In this document: positions 1 to 9,486 of the stretch, piece by piece
Position numbering within the stretch: position 1 is the stretch's first letter
How the letters are laid out: the number at the start of each line of letters is the position of its first letter
Assembly: GCF_901905185.1 (NCBI RefSeq)
Contig: NZ_CABFMQ020000001.1
Location: forward strand, 468,118 to 532,117
Direction of reading: 5' to 3'
Source: Methylocella tundrae
GTDB lineage: Bacteria > Pseudomonadota > Alphaproteobacteria > Rhizobiales > Beijerinckiaceae
Length of the DNA stretch: 64,000 bases
Program-made: the position numbers and the translations under genes
The notes under the pieces: generated by a model
Database searches by the model: none
Told to the model about the DNA's origin: nothing
What the model saw: only the letters and a program-made list of their open reading frames with translations

Positions 1-223
1 GCTCTATCAGATGCCTCTCAAGCGGCGCGTCCTCGCGAAACTCTGGCACGATCTTCTCGAGCATCTCGGAATAGAGGATCGCGCCCTGCACGTTCTTCGA
101 GCCGGGATATTCACCCCGTTCGAGCTGCAGCACCTTCAGTCCGCGCGAGGCCATGGTGTGCGCGGCGGCGTTGCCGGCCATGCCGGCCCCGATGACGATT
201 GCGTCGAATTTTTCCTCGATCAT
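1..223 (-). CDS. fixC: FixC, flavoprotein-quinone oxidoreductase (5' part only)
   Basis: The gene runs off the left edge; only the first 74 residues are present. They begin [20 protein letters not shown], an N-terminal Rossmann FAD-binding motif (GxGxxG at about residues 12-17) with the ETF-QO/FixC pattern. FixC passes electrons from the FixAB flavoprotein towards quinone and ferredoxin as part of the bifurcating complex that feeds nitrogenase. It lies 19 bp downstream of fixB in the same direction, as the last visible gene of the iscA-nifUSV-cysE-nifW-fixABC unit. The start is supported by a GAGGAG-type ribosome site. Confidence 0.93.
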   Translation of the reverse strand, partial: MIEEKFDAIVIGAGMAGNAAAHTMASRGLKVLQLERGEYPGSKNVQGAILYSEMLEKIVPEFREDAPLERHLIE

Positions 224-242
224 CTCAAACTCTCCTCAGGGC

Positions 243-1346
243 TCAGCCTGCTAGCCGGTCTCGGCCATGCGGCGACAGGCGCTTCCGGAAGGCTTCGGTG
301 AGAGCCGGCAACAGCCGGATGGCGTCGGTGACGATGCCAAGATGAGCGAAGCCGAAGATGGGCGCGTCCTTGTCCGTGTTGATCGCGACGATGCAGTCAG
401 CGCCCTCGACGCCGACGCGATGCTGGATCGCGCCTGAGATTCCGGCCGCGATGTAGAGTTTTGGGCGGATCGTCTTGCCGGTTTGCCCGATCTGCCGGTC
501 CGATCCGATCCAGCCTTTCTGCACGAGCGGCCGCGAACCGCCGAATTCGGCGCCGAGGACGCTCGCGAGATTGCGCACGAGCTGAAAATTCTCGGCGCTT
601 TGCAGGCCAAGGCCGCCGGCGACGACAATGTCGGCGTAAGCGAGATTGGACTTGGCGCTATCGCGGTCGGGGATGAATTTCAGGATCTTGGTGAGGATCT
701 TGTCTTCGTCGAGATCAGGCTTGAACTCGATGATCCGTCCCTGGCGGCCTTCGAGGCGCTCCGGCATGGCCATCACGCGGGGCCGCACCGTCGCCATCTG
801 GGGACGATAGTTCAGCGTGTAGATGGTGCACAGAAGTGAGCCGCCAAAGGTTGGGCGCGTCGCGGCCAGCGAGCCGTCGGCGTCAACCGCGAGCTCGGTG
901 CAATCGGCGGTGAGGCCGGTCAGCAGCGTCGTCGCAACAGAGCCTGCGAGATCGCGCCCGAGCGTCGTCGCTCCAAGCAATAGAATCTCAGGCTTATGCG
1001 CGTTGACGAGTTGCGTCATTGCTTGCGAATAGGGCTCGTTACGATAGTCGGAGAGGATCTCATCCTCGACCAGGTAGGCGAGGTCGGCGCCATAGGCGAA
1101 GGTCTCCTGCGCCGCCTGTCTCGTCGCCCCTCCAGGCGCTCCGACAATGACCGAGGCGAGTTCCACGCCAAGCTTGTCGGCGAGCTTGCGGCCTTCGCCG
1201 AGAAGTTCGAAGGAAACCGGATGTACGGCGCCGCGCTCGATCTCGATGAACACCCAGACGTGTTTGTAGCCCCGGAAATGCTCCGGGAGCTCTTTCTTCA
1301 TGGAGGCCCGGCTCGGGGCCGCCGGGGCTGCGGGCTTGTCGGACAT
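243..1346 (-). CDS. fixB: FixB, electron-transfer flavoprotein alpha subunit
   Basis: A 367-residue protein of the ETF alpha/FixB family. The C-terminal third has the FAD-binding region (around residues 240-330, with [30 protein letters not shown] and [10 protein letters not shown]), as in ETF alpha chains. The N-terminal extension of about 35 residues is typical of FixB. With FixA it forms the flavoprotein that takes electrons from NADH and, with FixC and FixX, drives low-potential ferredoxin reduction for nitrogenase by electron bifurcation. It sits 10 bp downstream of fixA and just upstream of fixC. Confidence 0.96.
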   Translation of the reverse strand: MSDKPAAPAAPSRASMKKELPEHFRGYKHVWVFIEIERGAVHPVSFELLGEGRKLADKLGVELASVIVGAPGGATRQAAQETFAYGADLAYLVEDEILSDYRNEPYSQAMTQLVNAHKPEILLLGATTLGRDLAGSVATTLLTGLTADCTELAVDADGSLAATRPTFGGSLLCTIYTLNYRPQMATVRPRVMAMPERLEGRQGRIIEFKPDLDEDKILTKILKFIPDRDSAKSNLAYADIVVAGGLGLQSAENFQLVRNLASVLGAEFGGSRPLVQKGWIGSDRQIGQTGKTIRPKLYIAAGISGAIQHRVGVEGADCIVAINTDKDAPIFGFAHLGIVTDAIRLLPALTEAFRKRLSPHGRDRLAG

Positions 1347-1356
1347 GGCGATCTCC

Positions 1357-2208
1357 TCAGTATCCAGCGGCCGATTTTGCGAGATCCTGTTCGAGCGCCG
1401 GCTGCCTTTCGAACAAGGTCTTGATGAGGCTCTCGGCGTCCTGCGAGGCGGAGTCGCCGGGTTTGACGAGAATGGCGCGCTCCGAGCGCGGCGGCGGCGC
1501 GAAGACTTTTTTGACGACGGTCGGCGATCCCTTGAGCCCGCATTTCGTCGGGTCTTCGATTCCTGCGTCCTTGGCGCTCCAGGTTATGATTTCCGCGCGC
1601 GCCGCCCGCAGCGCATCCTTCATCGCGCCGCGCCGGACTTCGTTCGAGCCCTCAAGCATGGTGATGAGGCAGGGCAGCCTGGTTTTGAGAAGCTGCACGC
1701 CGCCTTCCGAGCGGCGTTCGACGACGACTTCGCGCCGATCCGGATCGCATTCGGAGATCCTGGCGACATAGGTGAGCTGGAGGAGGCTGAGGCGCTTTGC
1801 GATGCCGGGCCCGACCTGCGCCGTGTCACCGTCGATCGTCTGCTTGCCTGCGAATACGATGTCCGGGGCGCCGAACATGTCGCTGATCTTGCCGATCGTC
1901 TGCGCCAGCGCATAGCTCGTCGCCAGCGTGTCCGATCCGGCGAAGAGGCGGTCGGTCAGGAGCACGGCGCGGTCCGCGCCGATGGCGAGCGCCTTGCGCA
2001 GCGATTCCGATGCCATCGGAGGCCCCATGGTGAGCACGGTGACTTCCCCGCCATGCTTCTCCCGGAGCCGCAACGCCTCTTCGAGCGAAAATAGATCATA
2101 TGGATTAATGATCGTCGGCACGCCCTGGCGCATGATGGTCTGTGTCACCGGATTGATCCGGATCTGAGCGCTGTCCGGCACCTGCTTGATGCAGACGAGG
2201 ATATGCAT
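1357..2208 (-). CDS. fixA: FixA, electron-transfer flavoprotein beta subunit
   Basis: A 283-residue ETF beta/FixA protein starting [18 protein letters not shown]. The family features are the nucleotide-binding N-terminal fold, [20 protein letters not shown] around residues 60-80, and [17 protein letters not shown] around residues 118-135. It partners FixB in the bifurcating FixABCX complex. It follows nifW by 21 bp. This order (nifW-fixABC) is common in alphaproteobacterial nif islands. Confidence 0.96.
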   Translation of the reverse strand: MHILVCIKQVPDSAQIRINPVTQTIMRQGVPTIINPYDLFSLEEALRLREKHGGEVTVLTMGPPMASESLRKALAIGADRAVLLTDRLFAGSDTLATSYALAQTIGKISDMFGAPDIVFAGKQTIDGDTAQVGPGIAKRLSLLQLTYVARISECDPDRREVVVERRSEGGVQLLKTRLPCLITMLEGSNEVRRGAMKDALRAARAEIITWSAKDAGIEDPTKCGLKGSPTVVKKVFAPPPRSERAILVKPGDSASQDAESLIKTLFERQPALEQDLAKSAAGY

Positions 2209-2229
2209 GATCTAATTCCTCCAAATCGT

Positions 2230-2589
2230 TCAAAGAGACCCTGAACGCTCCATGTCCGGTGAGCCGACGACCAGCGTGCTCAAAGGCACGAAAGGCTTTT
2301 TCGGCTCTTCCTTGGGTTTGACGGCGTCCTTCAGCACCTTGAAGACGCGCTGCTCGATTGGCGATGACTCCACGAAATCGCGGTAGGCGTTTTCGAGAAA
2401 GGCGCGGCAGGCCAGCCAGACCTCGTCGTCGGTGCCGACGCCCGATTCACTGTGATAAAGATACTCTCCCATTCGACGCAGGATATGAAGGCGAGCGACG
2501 CGCAAGACCGCGGGATCGTAGCTGACGCCCAATGCGTCGAAGAAATCCTCGGCGGATGAGAGTTTACGTAGTTGGTCGAGAGCGTTCAT
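2230..2589 (-). CDS. nifW: NifW, nitrogenase-stabilising/protective protein
   Basis: A 119-residue NifW-family protein ([20 protein letters not shown], then [20 protein letters not shown]). NifW is known to associate with the MoFe protein and help protect or mature it under oxygen; its mechanism is not settled. The start ATG overlaps the cysE stop by 4 bp, which implies translational coupling. Length is normal for the family. Confidence 0.95.
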   Translation of the reverse strand: MNALDQLRKLSSAEDFFDALGVSYDPAVLRVARLHILRRMGEYLYHSESGVGTDDEVWLACRAFLENAYRDFVESSPIEQRVFKVLKDAVKPKEEPKKPFVPLSTLVVGSPDMERSGSL

Positions 2590-3341
2590 AGCGCCTGATC
2601 CTCCTTAGATTGCATATGAGCCTTATCGGCCAAACCACCGCCGACGCGTTGTTGCAGATGTCCGAGACGCGCCTCCAGAAATCCGATGCGGTCGATCAAA
2701 ATCGCCATGGCGTCGGCGACCGGATCGGGAATCAGATGATGCTCGAGATCAATGCGGCCGTCCGGCCTCAACCGTCTGTGTGACTTGCGAACCAGTCTGC
2801 CGGGGATGCCGACGATGGTCGCCTCGGGCGCGATATCCTCGATGATGACGGAATTGGCGCCGATCCGCGCATTGCGTCCGATCGTGATGTCGCCGAGGAT
2901 TTTGGCTCCCGCGCCGACGAGCACGCCGTTTTCAACGGTCGGGTGCCGCTTGCCCGCGGACCAGGAGGAGCCGCCGAGCGTTACGCCATGATAGAGGGTG
3001 ACGTCGTCGCCGACGATCGCCGTCTCGCCGATAACAACTCCCGCGCCATGATCAATGAAGAACCGTTCGCCGATGACGGCGCCTGGATGAATATCGACAT
3101 TGGTCAGAAAGCGCGCCAAAAAAGAGAGGCTGCGCGCAAGGAATTTGTAGTTTCCGGTCCAAAGGCGATGTGCGAGCCGATGCCAGATGATGGCGTGAAC
3201 GCCGGGATAAAGCAGAGCGACTTCGAATGTGTTGCGCGCGGCGGGATCGCGTTGATGCACGCAAGTGATATCCTGCCGGATCATGCGCCTCAGGTCTTTT
3301 GACGCGCGGCCTTCTGTCGTCGTCAAACTCACGGCGCTCAT
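2586..3341 (-). CDS. cysE: Serine O-acetyltransferase, nif-linked CysE
   Basis: A 251-residue left-handed beta-helix acyltransferase. The hexapeptide-repeat region spans about residues 85-185, with the acetyl-CoA/serine site segment [19 protein letters not shown] and [20 protein letters not shown]. It makes O-acetylserine for cysteine synthesis; a second copy inside nif operons is thought to raise cysteine supply for NifS-dependent Fe-S assembly. It overlaps nifV upstream and nifW downstream by 4 bp each. Confidence 0.95.
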   Translation of the reverse strand: MSAVSLTTTEGRASKDLRRMIRQDITCVHQRDPAARNTFEVALLYPGVHAIIWHRLAHRLWTGNYKFLARSLSFLARFLTNVDIHPGAVIGERFFIDHGAGVVIGETAIVGDDVTLYHGVTLGGSSWSAGKRHPTVENGVLVGAGAKILGDITIGRNARIGANSVIIEDIAPEATIVGIPGRLVRKSHRRLRPDGRIDLEHHLIPDPVADAMAILIDRIGFLEARLGHLQQRVGGGLADKAHMQSKEDQAL

Positions 3342-4522
3342 GCTGACGCTCCCGTCACAGTGATTCTCGTCGACGCCCGTCGCGATCCGCTGCGAACCTC
3401 TTCAACGAGCCCTGCAACATCCCCGCGCCCGAGCGGCCGATGCCTGAGGAGCGCATGGCGTTTTGCCAGCATCAACACCTCGGCCGCCTGTTCGCGATCG
3501 AGATCGAGGCTGAGCTCAGCGCAAAGCCCGGTGATCGCGGACAGACCCGAATGCTTGCCGATCACGACCTTGTTTTGCCGCCCGAGAGTCGCCGGGTCGA
3601 TGCCTTGATAGGCGCGGGCGTCCTTCATGAGCGCCGCGACGTGAATGCCCGATTCATGCGTGAAAATGTCGGCGCCGACAATCGCTTTGGCGCGTCCGAT
3701 CGGTCGGTTGGCGGCATGCGCGACGAGGCGCGCGAGGGCCCGCAAACGGAGCGGATTGATTGCGCTGCATCCAGCGACCGCGCGCCCAAGCGCCATCGCG
3801 ACCTCTTCGAGCGCTGCATTGCCTGCGCGTTCGCCAAGGCCGAGTACTGTCACGCTGGCGTGGCTCGCTCCGGCGCGCAACGCCGCGAGTGTGTTGGCTG
3901 TGGCGAGGCCGAGGTCGTCGTGACCATGAAATTCAACAGCGACATCCGTCTCCTCGCGCACGCGGCGCACAGCGTCGAATGTCGTGAATGGATCGAGGAC
4001 GCCCATCGTATCGGCAAAGCGCAATCGGCTCGCGCCTTCCGACGCCGCGGCGCGCGCAATGCGGCCGATGTCGCGCGGGTCCGCGCGCGAAGAATCCTCG
4101 CCGCCGAGGGCGACGGTGAGGCCGCGGCCGATGGCGTGGCCGACGACAGCGCGCACGCGCGACACGATGTCTTCCACATCCGCGCCAAGCTTGACTTTCA
4201 TCTGCAGGCGCGACATCGGCGCGGAGATATTCACATGGCTGACGCCCGCCGAAATAGCGGCGTCGACGTCCCCTTTTGTCAGACGGCACCAGGCGACGAC
4301 CCGGCAAGGCAAGCCATCCGCGGCGACGGCGGCGATGGCGTCGATTTCGTCTGCGCCCATCGCGGGCGTGCCGGCCTCAATCTCGTCGACGCCAGCCGCC
4401 GCCAGCTCTCGTGCGATCGCCAGCTTTTCGCGCGCGGAGAAGGCGACGCCAGGCGCCTGTTCGCCGTCGCGCAAGGTTGTGTCATTGATGGAGATGCGGG
4501 GATGATCGCCAGACATCGTCAT
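3338..4522 (-). CDS. nifV: Homocitrate synthase NifV
   Basis: A 394-residue DRE-TIM metallolyase. The N-terminal motif is [46 protein letters not shown] and [12 protein letters not shown] match the isopropylmalate/homocitrate synthase family. The reaction condenses acetyl-CoA with 2-oxoglutarate to give homocitrate, the organic ligand of FeMo-co. It is 3 bp downstream of nifS. The first two in-frame Met codons (residues 1 and 3) are both possible starts. Confidence 0.96.
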   Translation of the reverse strand: MTMSGDHPRISINDTTLRDGEQAPGVAFSAREKLAIARELAAAGVDEIEAGTPAMGADEIDAIAAVAADGLPCRVVAWCRLTKGDVDAAISAGVSHVNISAPMSRLQMKVKLGADVEDIVSRVRAVVGHAIGRGLTVALGGEDSSRADPRDIGRIARAAASEGASRLRFADTMGVLDPFTTFDAVRRVREETDVAVEFHGHDDLGLATANTLAALRAGASHASVTVLGLGERAGNAALEEVAMALGRAVAGCSAINPLRLRALARLVAHAANRPIGRAKAIVGADIFTHESGIHVAALMKDARAYQGIDPATLGRQNKVVIGKHSGLSAITGLCAELSLDLDREQAAEVLMLAKRHALLRHRPLGRGDVAGLVEEVRSGSRRASTRITVTGASA

Positions 4523-4525
4523 GCC

Positions 4526-5728
4526 TCACGCATACTGTGGCTTGAATTCGGATGTTTCCTTGCCGCCCTCAGCCCCGAAAGGCGAAAGCGCGCGCAGCTT
4601 CTCGATGATCCCAGGCATCACCTCAATCACGCGCTCGACGTCCTCGGCGCTGTTGTCGCGCGACAAAGAGAACCGGATCGCGCCATGCGCGGCGGTGACG
4701 GGGATGCTCATCGCCAGCAGGACATGGCTCGGCTCAATCGAGCCTGACGTGCAGGCGGACCCTGAGGAAGCAGCGATCCCGGCGCGGTTCAGATGCAGAA
4801 GAATGGCTTCGGCTTCCACATATTCGAACGCGATATTGGATGTATTGGGCAGACGATCGTGCGGGTCGCCGTTGACGAAGCAATGGGGCACGCTCTGCAC
4901 AATCGCCTTTTCGAGGCGGTCGCGCAGATCCTTCACGCGGCCCTGTTCATCCGCGAGGCGCAGGATCGCGAGTTCGGCCGCCTTGCCGAGGGCGATGACG
5001 CCCGGGATATTCTCGGTGCCGGCGCGACGGCCGCGCTCCTGGTGGCCGCCGCGAAGGAGCGGCTTGAAACGGGCGCCACGCTTGACATAGAGCGCCCCAA
5101 CTCCCTTCGGCGCATGCAGCTTGTGGCCAGAAAGCGACAGCATATCGATGGCGCTATCCTTGAGGGAAACGGGGACCTTGCCGACCGCCTGCACCGCGTC
5201 GGTATGGAACAGCGCGCCAACGCCTTTGGCCAGTTCAGCGAGGCCTTCGACGGGAACGATCGTGCCGGTCTCATTGTTGGCCCACATGATCGATACGAGC
5301 GCAACCTTGTCTGATAGAGCAGCGCGATAAGCGTCGAGATCAAGACGTCCGAGACGATCGACGCCGATATAATGAACCTTGGCGCGCCCTGTCTTTTCGA
5401 GATGCTGACAAAGCTGAAGCACCGATGGATGTTCCACCTGGCTCGTCACGATTTCGTCGCGGCCGGGCAGCGCCTCGATGGCTGAAAGAATCGCGGTCGT
5501 GTTGCTTTCGGTTCCGCCGGACGTATAGACGATTTCGTGGTCGTGGGCGGCGCCGAGCAGCTCCTGTAGCTGCTTGCGCGCGGTCTTGAGCGCGCCGCCG
5601 ACGCTGGCGCCGAACGCATGGGCCGACGACGCATTGCCGAATTGTTCGGTAAAGAACGGCAACATCGTTTCGACCACGGCGGGATCGACGCGGGTGGTTG
5701 CATTGTTGTCGAGATAGACCGCTTTCAT
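4526..5728 (-). CDS. nifS: Cysteine desulfurase NifS
   Basis: A 400-residue class V aminotransferase-fold enzyme. It has YLDNNATTRVDPAVVE at the start, the PLP-lysine motif SLSGHKLHAPKGVG near residue 200, and the mobile catalytic-cysteine loop SSGSACTSGS near residue 325. It takes sulfur from L-cysteine as a persulfide and passes it to NifU for nitrogenase Fe-S clusters. It lies 10 bp after nifU. Confidence 0.97.
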   Translation of the reverse strand: MKAVYLDNNATTRVDPAVVETMLPFFTEQFGNASSAHAFGASVGGALKTARKQLQELLGAAHDHEIVYTSGGTESNTTAILSAIEALPGRDEIVTSQVEHPSVLQLCQHLEKTGRAKVHYIGVDRLGRLDLDAYRAALSDKVALVSIMWANNETGTIVPVEGLAELAKGVGALFHTDAVQAVGKVPVSLKDSAIDMLSLSGHKLHAPKGVGALYVKRGARFKPLLRGGHQERGRRAGTENIPGVIALGKAAELAILRLADEQGRVKDLRDRLEKAIVQSVPHCFVNGDPHDRLPNTSNIAFEYVEAEAILLHLNRAGIAASSGSACTSGSIEPSHVLLAMSIPVTAAHGAIRFSLSRDNSAEDVERVIEVMPGIIEKLRALSPFGAEGGKETSEFKPQYA

Positions 5729-5738
5729 GGTTCTCTCC

Positions 5739-6767
5739 TCAATGTCCGGCCTTGCCGAAAGCGCCTTTGCCGACAGGAATGACGCGCAAGGGGACGCCGA
5801 GCTTGGCCACCAGCCGCTCCTGGATTCCGGTGATCGTCGCGCTCGAAAGCTTGCAGAGGACGCACGCGCCGGACATCTTCACGAGGATGTTCGAGCCATC
5901 GACGTCGACGAGTTCGCAGTCGCCGCCGTCCTTGCGCAGGAAGGGCCGCAGTTCCTCAATCGTCTCTTCGATCAGCTTGATTCTTTGCAGGTTTGTCATT
6001 CCGGAGCTGACCAGCGGCAGTGGCGAGGGGGCCAGCGGCGAACTCTGCATGACCGCGGTTATTTCGCTTTTCGCAGGCTGGGACGCCGCCTGCTGAGCCT
6101 TTGCCGCGACCTTGGCTCTTGCGTTGATCTCGAAGGCGATGGACGCCCTCGTTCGATAGGCGTCACGCTCAGCGATCAGCCCCTCGGCGACGAGCTCTTC
6201 GTTGACATTGGCGAGAATCTCTTCGATCTGATCAAAACATGTGAGGCAATTGCTTCCAGCCTTTGTGTAGGCCGTCACTTGCTCGATGCTCGTCAGCTTG
6301 TTCGTCTTGATCGCGCGCTTGATGACGCCTTCCTCGATGCCGAGGCATTTGCAGACGAGGGCCCCATTGTCGAGACTTTCGGCCCAGGGCTCGCCGCGAT
6401 AATTGGCGATGGCGGCTTGCAGCGCCTCGTATCCCAGCACTGAGCAATGCATTTTTTCAGGCGGCAGGCCGCCGAGAAAGTTGGCGATATCCTGATTGGA
6501 CAGCGTCGCCGATTCATCGAGAGTCTTGCCGATGACGAGTTCAGTCAGCGCCGACGAAGATGCGATCGCGGAGCCGCAGCCAAACGTCTGGAATCGCGCG
6601 TCGATGATCACCTGCGTCACCGGATCGACTTTCAGCATCAGCTTCAGCGCGTCGCCGCAGGACAGTGCGCCGACTTCGCCGACAGCGTTGGCGCCGTCAA
6701 GAACGCCGGCGTTCTTCGGATTGAAGAAGTGGTCCTTGACTTTCTCGCTGTAGTCCCACATGGCCAT
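5739..6767 (-). CDS. nifU: NifU, three-domain Fe-S cluster scaffold
   Basis: A 342-residue full-length NifU. The IscU-like N-terminal domain has GEVGALSCGDALKLMLKV and an MHCSVLGYEALQAAI segment. The central permanent [2Fe-2S] domain has CKCLGIEEGVI and, later, GSNCLTCFDQIEEIL. An Ala/Gln-rich linker around residues 215-250 leads to a C-terminal Nfu domain with SGACVLCKLSSATI (CxxC). It builds transient clusters delivered to NifH and to NifB-type precursors. It starts 17 bp downstream of the iscA-type gene. Confidence 0.97.
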   Translation of the reverse strand: MAMWDYSEKVKDHFFNPKNAGVLDGANAVGEVGALSCGDALKLMLKVDPVTQVIIDARFQTFGCGSAIASSSALTELVIGKTLDESATLSNQDIANFLGGLPPEKMHCSVLGYEALQAAIANYRGEPWAESLDNGALVCKCLGIEEGVIKRAIKTNKLTSIEQVTAYTKAGSNCLTCFDQIEEILANVNEELVAEGLIAERDAYRTRASIAFEINARAKVAAKAQQAASQPAKSEITAVMQSSPLAPSPLPLVSSGMTNLQRIKLIEETIEELRPFLRKDGGDCELVDVDGSNILVKMSGACVLCKLSSATITGIQERLVAKLGVPLRVIPVGKGAFGKAGH

Positions 6768-6784
6768 TCCCCGCGCGTCGGCGC

Positions 6785-7105
6785 TCAGCTAAAGGATTTG
6801 CCGCAGGAGCAGCTGGCCGTGGCCTTCGGATTGTCGAACGTAAAGCCGGATCCTTCGAGACCCATCACGAAGTCGACCGTCGTTCCTTCGAGGTGCAGAA
6901 GGCTCGCTTCGTCGACGTAGACCTTGACGCCGTCACGCTCGACGACAATGTCGCTCGGGTTCACATCGGCGACCAGCCCCATCATATATTTCATGCCGGC
7001 GCACCCGCCTGCCTCAACCATGATGCGAAGCCCCTCTACCGGCTGACCCGCTCCCTCGATCGCCGACCGCACCGCATTCACTGCACCGTCCGTAAGCTGG
7101 ATCAT
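6785..7105 (-). CDS. nif-associated A-type Fe-S carrier (IscA/HesB family)
   Basis: A 106-residue A-type carrier with the three conserved cysteines: GGCAGMKYMMGL near residue 35 and CSCGKSF at the C-terminus. Such proteins (often called nifIscA) transfer clusters or iron during nitrogenase maturation. It is the first gene of the nifUSV-cysE-W-fixABC unit and sits directly behind a sigma-54 promoter. A second, more divergent A-type carrier lies in the nifB operon (22972-23328). Confidence 0.93.
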   Translation of the reverse strand: MIQLTDGAVNAVRSAIEGAGQPVEGLRIMVEAGGCAGMKYMMGLVADVNPSDIVVERDGVKVYVDEASLLHLEGTTVDFVMGLEGSGFTFDNPKATASCSCGKSFS

Positions 7106-7148
7106 GGTGGAATTCCCTTGCGTTTGCAGATGTTTCAGGCGGCGTTTC

Positions 7149-7163
7149 GCAATACGCGTGCCA
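7149..7163 (-). promoter_or_regulatory. Sigma-54 (-24/-12) promoter of the iscA-nifUSV-cysE-W-fixABC operon
   Basis: Read on the minus strand the site is TGGCACGCGTATTGC, a perfect TGGCAC-N5-TTGC. It lies 43 bp upstream of the iscA start and has a NifA half-site pair 65 bp further upstream. Confidence 0.93.
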
Positions 7164-7228
7164 TGCGCTAACGTATTGGAAAGACTACGATTAGCGCATC
7201 GGCGGGGAAGTGTCTGAATTCAATCAAT

Positions 7229-7244
7229 TGTCGGGATTGCGACA
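7229..7244. promoter_or_regulatory. NifA upstream activator sequence (TGT-N10-ACA)
   Basis: TGTCGGGATTGCGACA matches the NifA UAS consensus exactly. It is placed 65 bp upstream of the -24 element at 7149-7163, a normal enhancer distance. Confidence 0.88.
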
Positions 7245-7298
7245 AAGCGCATGGCCTGGAGAAAGCCGGGCATCGAAGTCCGGAAGCCGAATGGCGGG

Positions 7299-7976
7299 TC
7301 AGACCGCGCGCGATAGATCGCGGCGGATTCGGGCGAGGGAGCTTTCGCCCGATTCATCGCCAAAGCAATTATCGAAATCGCTACATTCCTGACAGCTTGG
7401 CGCGGTGCATAGCGTGAAGCCTTCCATCTCGCAAAGCGAGCGATAGAGAAACTTCTTCCATTTCATATTGGAGGCGTTTCTCGCCGCGAGGACGGGATAG
7501 CGCTCGCTCATCAGTCGATTGAGATCGCCCCGATCGAAAAGTCCGAGATCCTGCCAGAGATGATTGTCCAGCATCGAACGGCGCGTAACAATCGCCGTGA
7601 GCCAGACGCTTTCGGGCGCGGCGTCCGCCTGATGCGAGGTCAGCAGGCCTTGCAGCTGCTCTTCTTCATCATCGAAGGGCGCTGTTTCCGGCTCCGCGCG
7701 AAGATCAATGTGAGCAGAGGCGGCGGGGAGCCAGTTGCGCGTCAATGCTTCGATCTGGGCGCGATTCAGTCCGATGGCCGCGCTGACTGAGGTCTCATGC
7801 TGGTAGGCGTCGAAAACCCCAATGGAAAGAATGCACGCGAAGACGTGAGCCGTAAACGGCGCCGCGGTGGAGCATGGCGTCGGTGCGCTGAGGAGAGAGC
7901 GATAGAGGCTGGCGGGCTCGGGCGCGGGCTGCGCCGCGGATGAGGGCGACAAGCTTTGCTCCGGCGTCGCGGCCAT
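7299..7976 (-). CDS. nifQ: NifQ, molybdenum donor for FeMo-co
   Basis: A 225-residue protein whose C-terminus carries the NifQ cysteine motif Cx4CxxCx5C (CTAPSCQECSDFDNC), which binds the Fe-S/Mo cluster. The conserved NMKWKKFLYR segment lies just before it. I start it at the ATG 5 bp downstream of the fdxB stop (MAATPEQS). A longer reading from 8063 would overlap fdxB by 82 bp and adds no family sequence. The Pro/Ala/Ser-rich first 30 residues are variable in the family. It is the last gene of the nifH operon. Confidence 0.9.
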   Translation of the reverse strand: MAATPEQSLSPSSAAQPAPEPASLYRSLLSAPTPCSTAAPFTAHVFACILSIGVFDAYQHETSVSAAIGLNRAQIEALTRNWLPAASAHIDLRAEPETAPFDDEEEQLQGLLTSHQADAAPESVWLTAIVTRRSMLDNHLWQDLGLFDRGDLNRLMSERYPVLAARNASNMKWKKFLYRSLCEMEGFTLCTAPSCQECSDFDNCFGDESGESSLARIRRDLSRAV

Positions 7977-7981
7977 CCCGC

Positions 7982-8302
7982 TCACGCCGGAAGAGCATCC
8001 GCCGGCACGTGAGTCTGGCAGTTCTTGGGGCAGACTCGCGAACAGGCGTTGCAGCCGATGCATGAACCGGCATGTTCCACAGCCATGATCTTTCGATTGA
8101 GGTCTCCATCGAAGTCATCGTCATCGTCCTGCGTTACGGCGCCGAGGATCTTGCCGTCTTCGTCGACGCCGTAGAGCGTCATCACGCCCTGCGGACAAAC
8201 CTTGAAGCACCGGCCGCAGCCGATGCATGTGACGGGATCGATGGCGGTGAGATAGGAAGGCGTCCAGCTCGAGCCGTCGCGGGTCTTATGCTCCGCCATC
8301 AC
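7982..8302 (-). CDS. fdxB: FdxB-type nif ferredoxin III (2x[4Fe-4S])
   Basis: A 106-residue ferredoxin with CIGCGRCFKVCPQG at residues 26-39 and CIGCNACSRVCPKN near residue 82. An acidic insert (QDDDDDFDGD) separates the two cluster motifs, as is typical of nif-specific ferredoxin III. It is probably an electron donor in cofactor assembly or to nitrogenase. It overlaps the DUF683-type gene upstream by 4 bp. Confidence 0.93.
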   Translation of the reverse strand: MMAEHKTRDGSSWTPSYLTAIDPVTCIGCGRCFKVCPQGVMTLYGVDEDGKILGAVTQDDDDDFDGDLNRKIMAVEHAGSCIGCNACSRVCPKNCQTHVPADALPA

Positions 8303-8499
8303 GCTTCCTCCAGGGCCTTGAGCTTTGCGCGGGCCGCCTCGAGCGCCGCATAGGCGTCATGGGCCTGCTGAGCGACGGTCATGATGCTGGTCCAGTTGAT
8401 TGGCAGGTCCTCGGATAGATCGTGCAACGCCATCTTCATTTTCGTCGCTCTGGGCGACAGTTTCTTGATCTCGGCCTTCACTTCTTCGATGGAGCTCAC
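8299..8499 (-). CDS. Small nif-associated helical protein (DUF683/CCE_0567 type)
   Basis: A 66-residue, highly helical protein with the order and spacing typical of the DUF683 (Rop-like) nif proteins: MSSIEEVKAEIKKLSPRATK and then LHDLSEDLPINW. Its relatives form small helical hairpins that bind metal; the role in nitrogen fixation is unclear. It sits between the NifX-associated gene and fdxB, the usual position. Confidence 0.9.
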   Translation of the reverse strand: MSSIEEVKAEIKKLSPRATKMKMALHDLSEDLPINWTSIMTVAQQAHDAYAALEAARAKLKALEEA

Positions 8500-8523
8500 G
8501 GCTTCCTCCTTCGATTGCTCACA

Positions 8524-8556
8524 TGTTCTCCAAGGCGGCGAACGCCTTGGAGAACA
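8524..8556. repeat. Intercistronic perfect 14-bp stem-loop
   Basis: TGTTCTCCAAGGCG is followed by a 5-nt loop (GCGAA) and its exact reverse complement. It lies between the NifX-associated gene and the DUF683-type gene, just upstream of the latter's ribosome site. No T-run follows, so mRNA processing, stabilisation or partial termination is more likely than a full terminator. Confidence 0.85.
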
Positions 8557-8571
8557 CGCGTCAAACGGGCT

Positions 8572-9039
8572 CTAGTAATTCACGACTTCGGGATACTTCT
8601 GGATCATCTCGATTCCGGCCTGCACATGTTTCGCGCCTTCCTCGGCGAGTTTCTCCAGCGTCGGGAAGCCGAAGCGATGTACGTCGCGCAACTGCTTGTT
8701 GACGACGACGAGCCGGCCGGCCATGAGAACCAGACGACCGAAGCCTTCGTGGCTCATTTTCATCATCGGCGACACCATCGCGCCGGTGCCCCGCTCGATC
8801 GCGAGGCCGACCGCGTTGTAGAAGAGCTCGAGCCGCCACAGAGTCTCGGGATCCGGGTCGCCGATGATCGGGATCTGGCGGCGCGCTTCCTTGTCGATGA
8901 TGTAGGGCGCCAGCAGATCAAGATCACTCTTTCTGTCCCAGGCGCCGTGCGTGTCCTGCGCTCGCCATTGCTTGATAAGCTCCTTGACGAACGGCGTGTC
9001 GATCGCCGTGTCGCTCGCGAGGGTCATTGCCTCAACCAT
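8572..9039 (-). CDS. NifX-associated nitrogen fixation protein (DUF269)
   Basis: A 155-residue member of the NifX-associated family ([60 protein letters not shown]). It almost always follows nifX; its biochemical role is not established but it is linked to FeMo-co biosynthesis. It begins 1 bp after the nifX stop. Confidence 0.93.
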   Translation of the reverse strand: MVEAMTLASDTAIDTPFVKELIKQWRAQDTHGAWDRKSDLDLLAPYIIDKEARRQIPIIGDPDPETLWRLELFYNAVGLAIERGTGAMVSPMMKMSHEGFGRLVLMAGRLVVVNKQLRDVHRFGFPTLEKLAEEGAKHVQAGIEMIQKYPEVVNY

Positions 9040-9040
9040 C

Positions 9041-9442
9041 TTACACCTCTTCCTCGAATTCGAACTTGCGTTCCTGACCCTTCATCATGACCTTGCGCAG
9101 CCATGGCGGAGGCGCGCCCTTGAGCACGACCTGCAGCTTGTCGAGCAGGCCGGGGATTTCCTCGGGCTGATTGACCTTCATCGGGTGGATATTCTGGGCG
9201 ACGACGCGCGCCGCGCCTGATCCGCCGATCGCAGCGACATAAAGAATCGTGCAATCCTTGATCGCGTCGAGCTTCGGTCCCAGCTTGTCCTCGTTGCCGT
9301 CTTCCTGCAAATCGCCCTGGAACTCGAAGGTTTCGACGAATGCGTGGCCATCGGGCGTGACATCGTAGACCATGATGTTCTTGGCCCAGCCGAAATGGGC
9401 GTCGACCCGCTTTAGATCCTGGGTTGCGAATGCGACTTTCAT
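9041..9442 (-). CDS. nifX: NifX, FeMo-co precursor carrier
   Basis: A 133-residue NifX/NafY-fold protein starting [20 protein letters not shown]. The start has a GGAGG ribosome site 6 bp upstream; an extended reading to 9541 would run into nifN. The family carries NifB-co or VK-cluster between NifB and NifEN. The C-terminal tail, after residue 105, is charged and specific to alphaproteobacterial NifX. Confidence 0.94.
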   Translation of the reverse strand: MKVAFATQDLKRVDAHFGWAKNIMVYDVTPDGHAFVETFEFQGDLQEDGNEDKLGPKLDAIKDCTILYVAAIGGSGAARVVAQNIHPMKVNQPEEIPGLLDKLQVVLKGAPPPWLRKVMMKGQERKFEFEEEV

Positions 9443-9486
9443 AACGCCTCCATTTTGTCTGAGCCCTTGCCTGTGACGATGCTTGC

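Noticed and set aside
3440..4747. Long open frame opposite nifV
   Set aside because: It is fully antisense to nifV with no family sequence; it is a codon-bias shadow of high-GC coding DNA.
7977..8063. N-terminal extension of NifQ
   Set aside because: It would overlap fdxB by 82 bp and adds only fdxB-frame shadow sequence; the ATG at 7976 is better.
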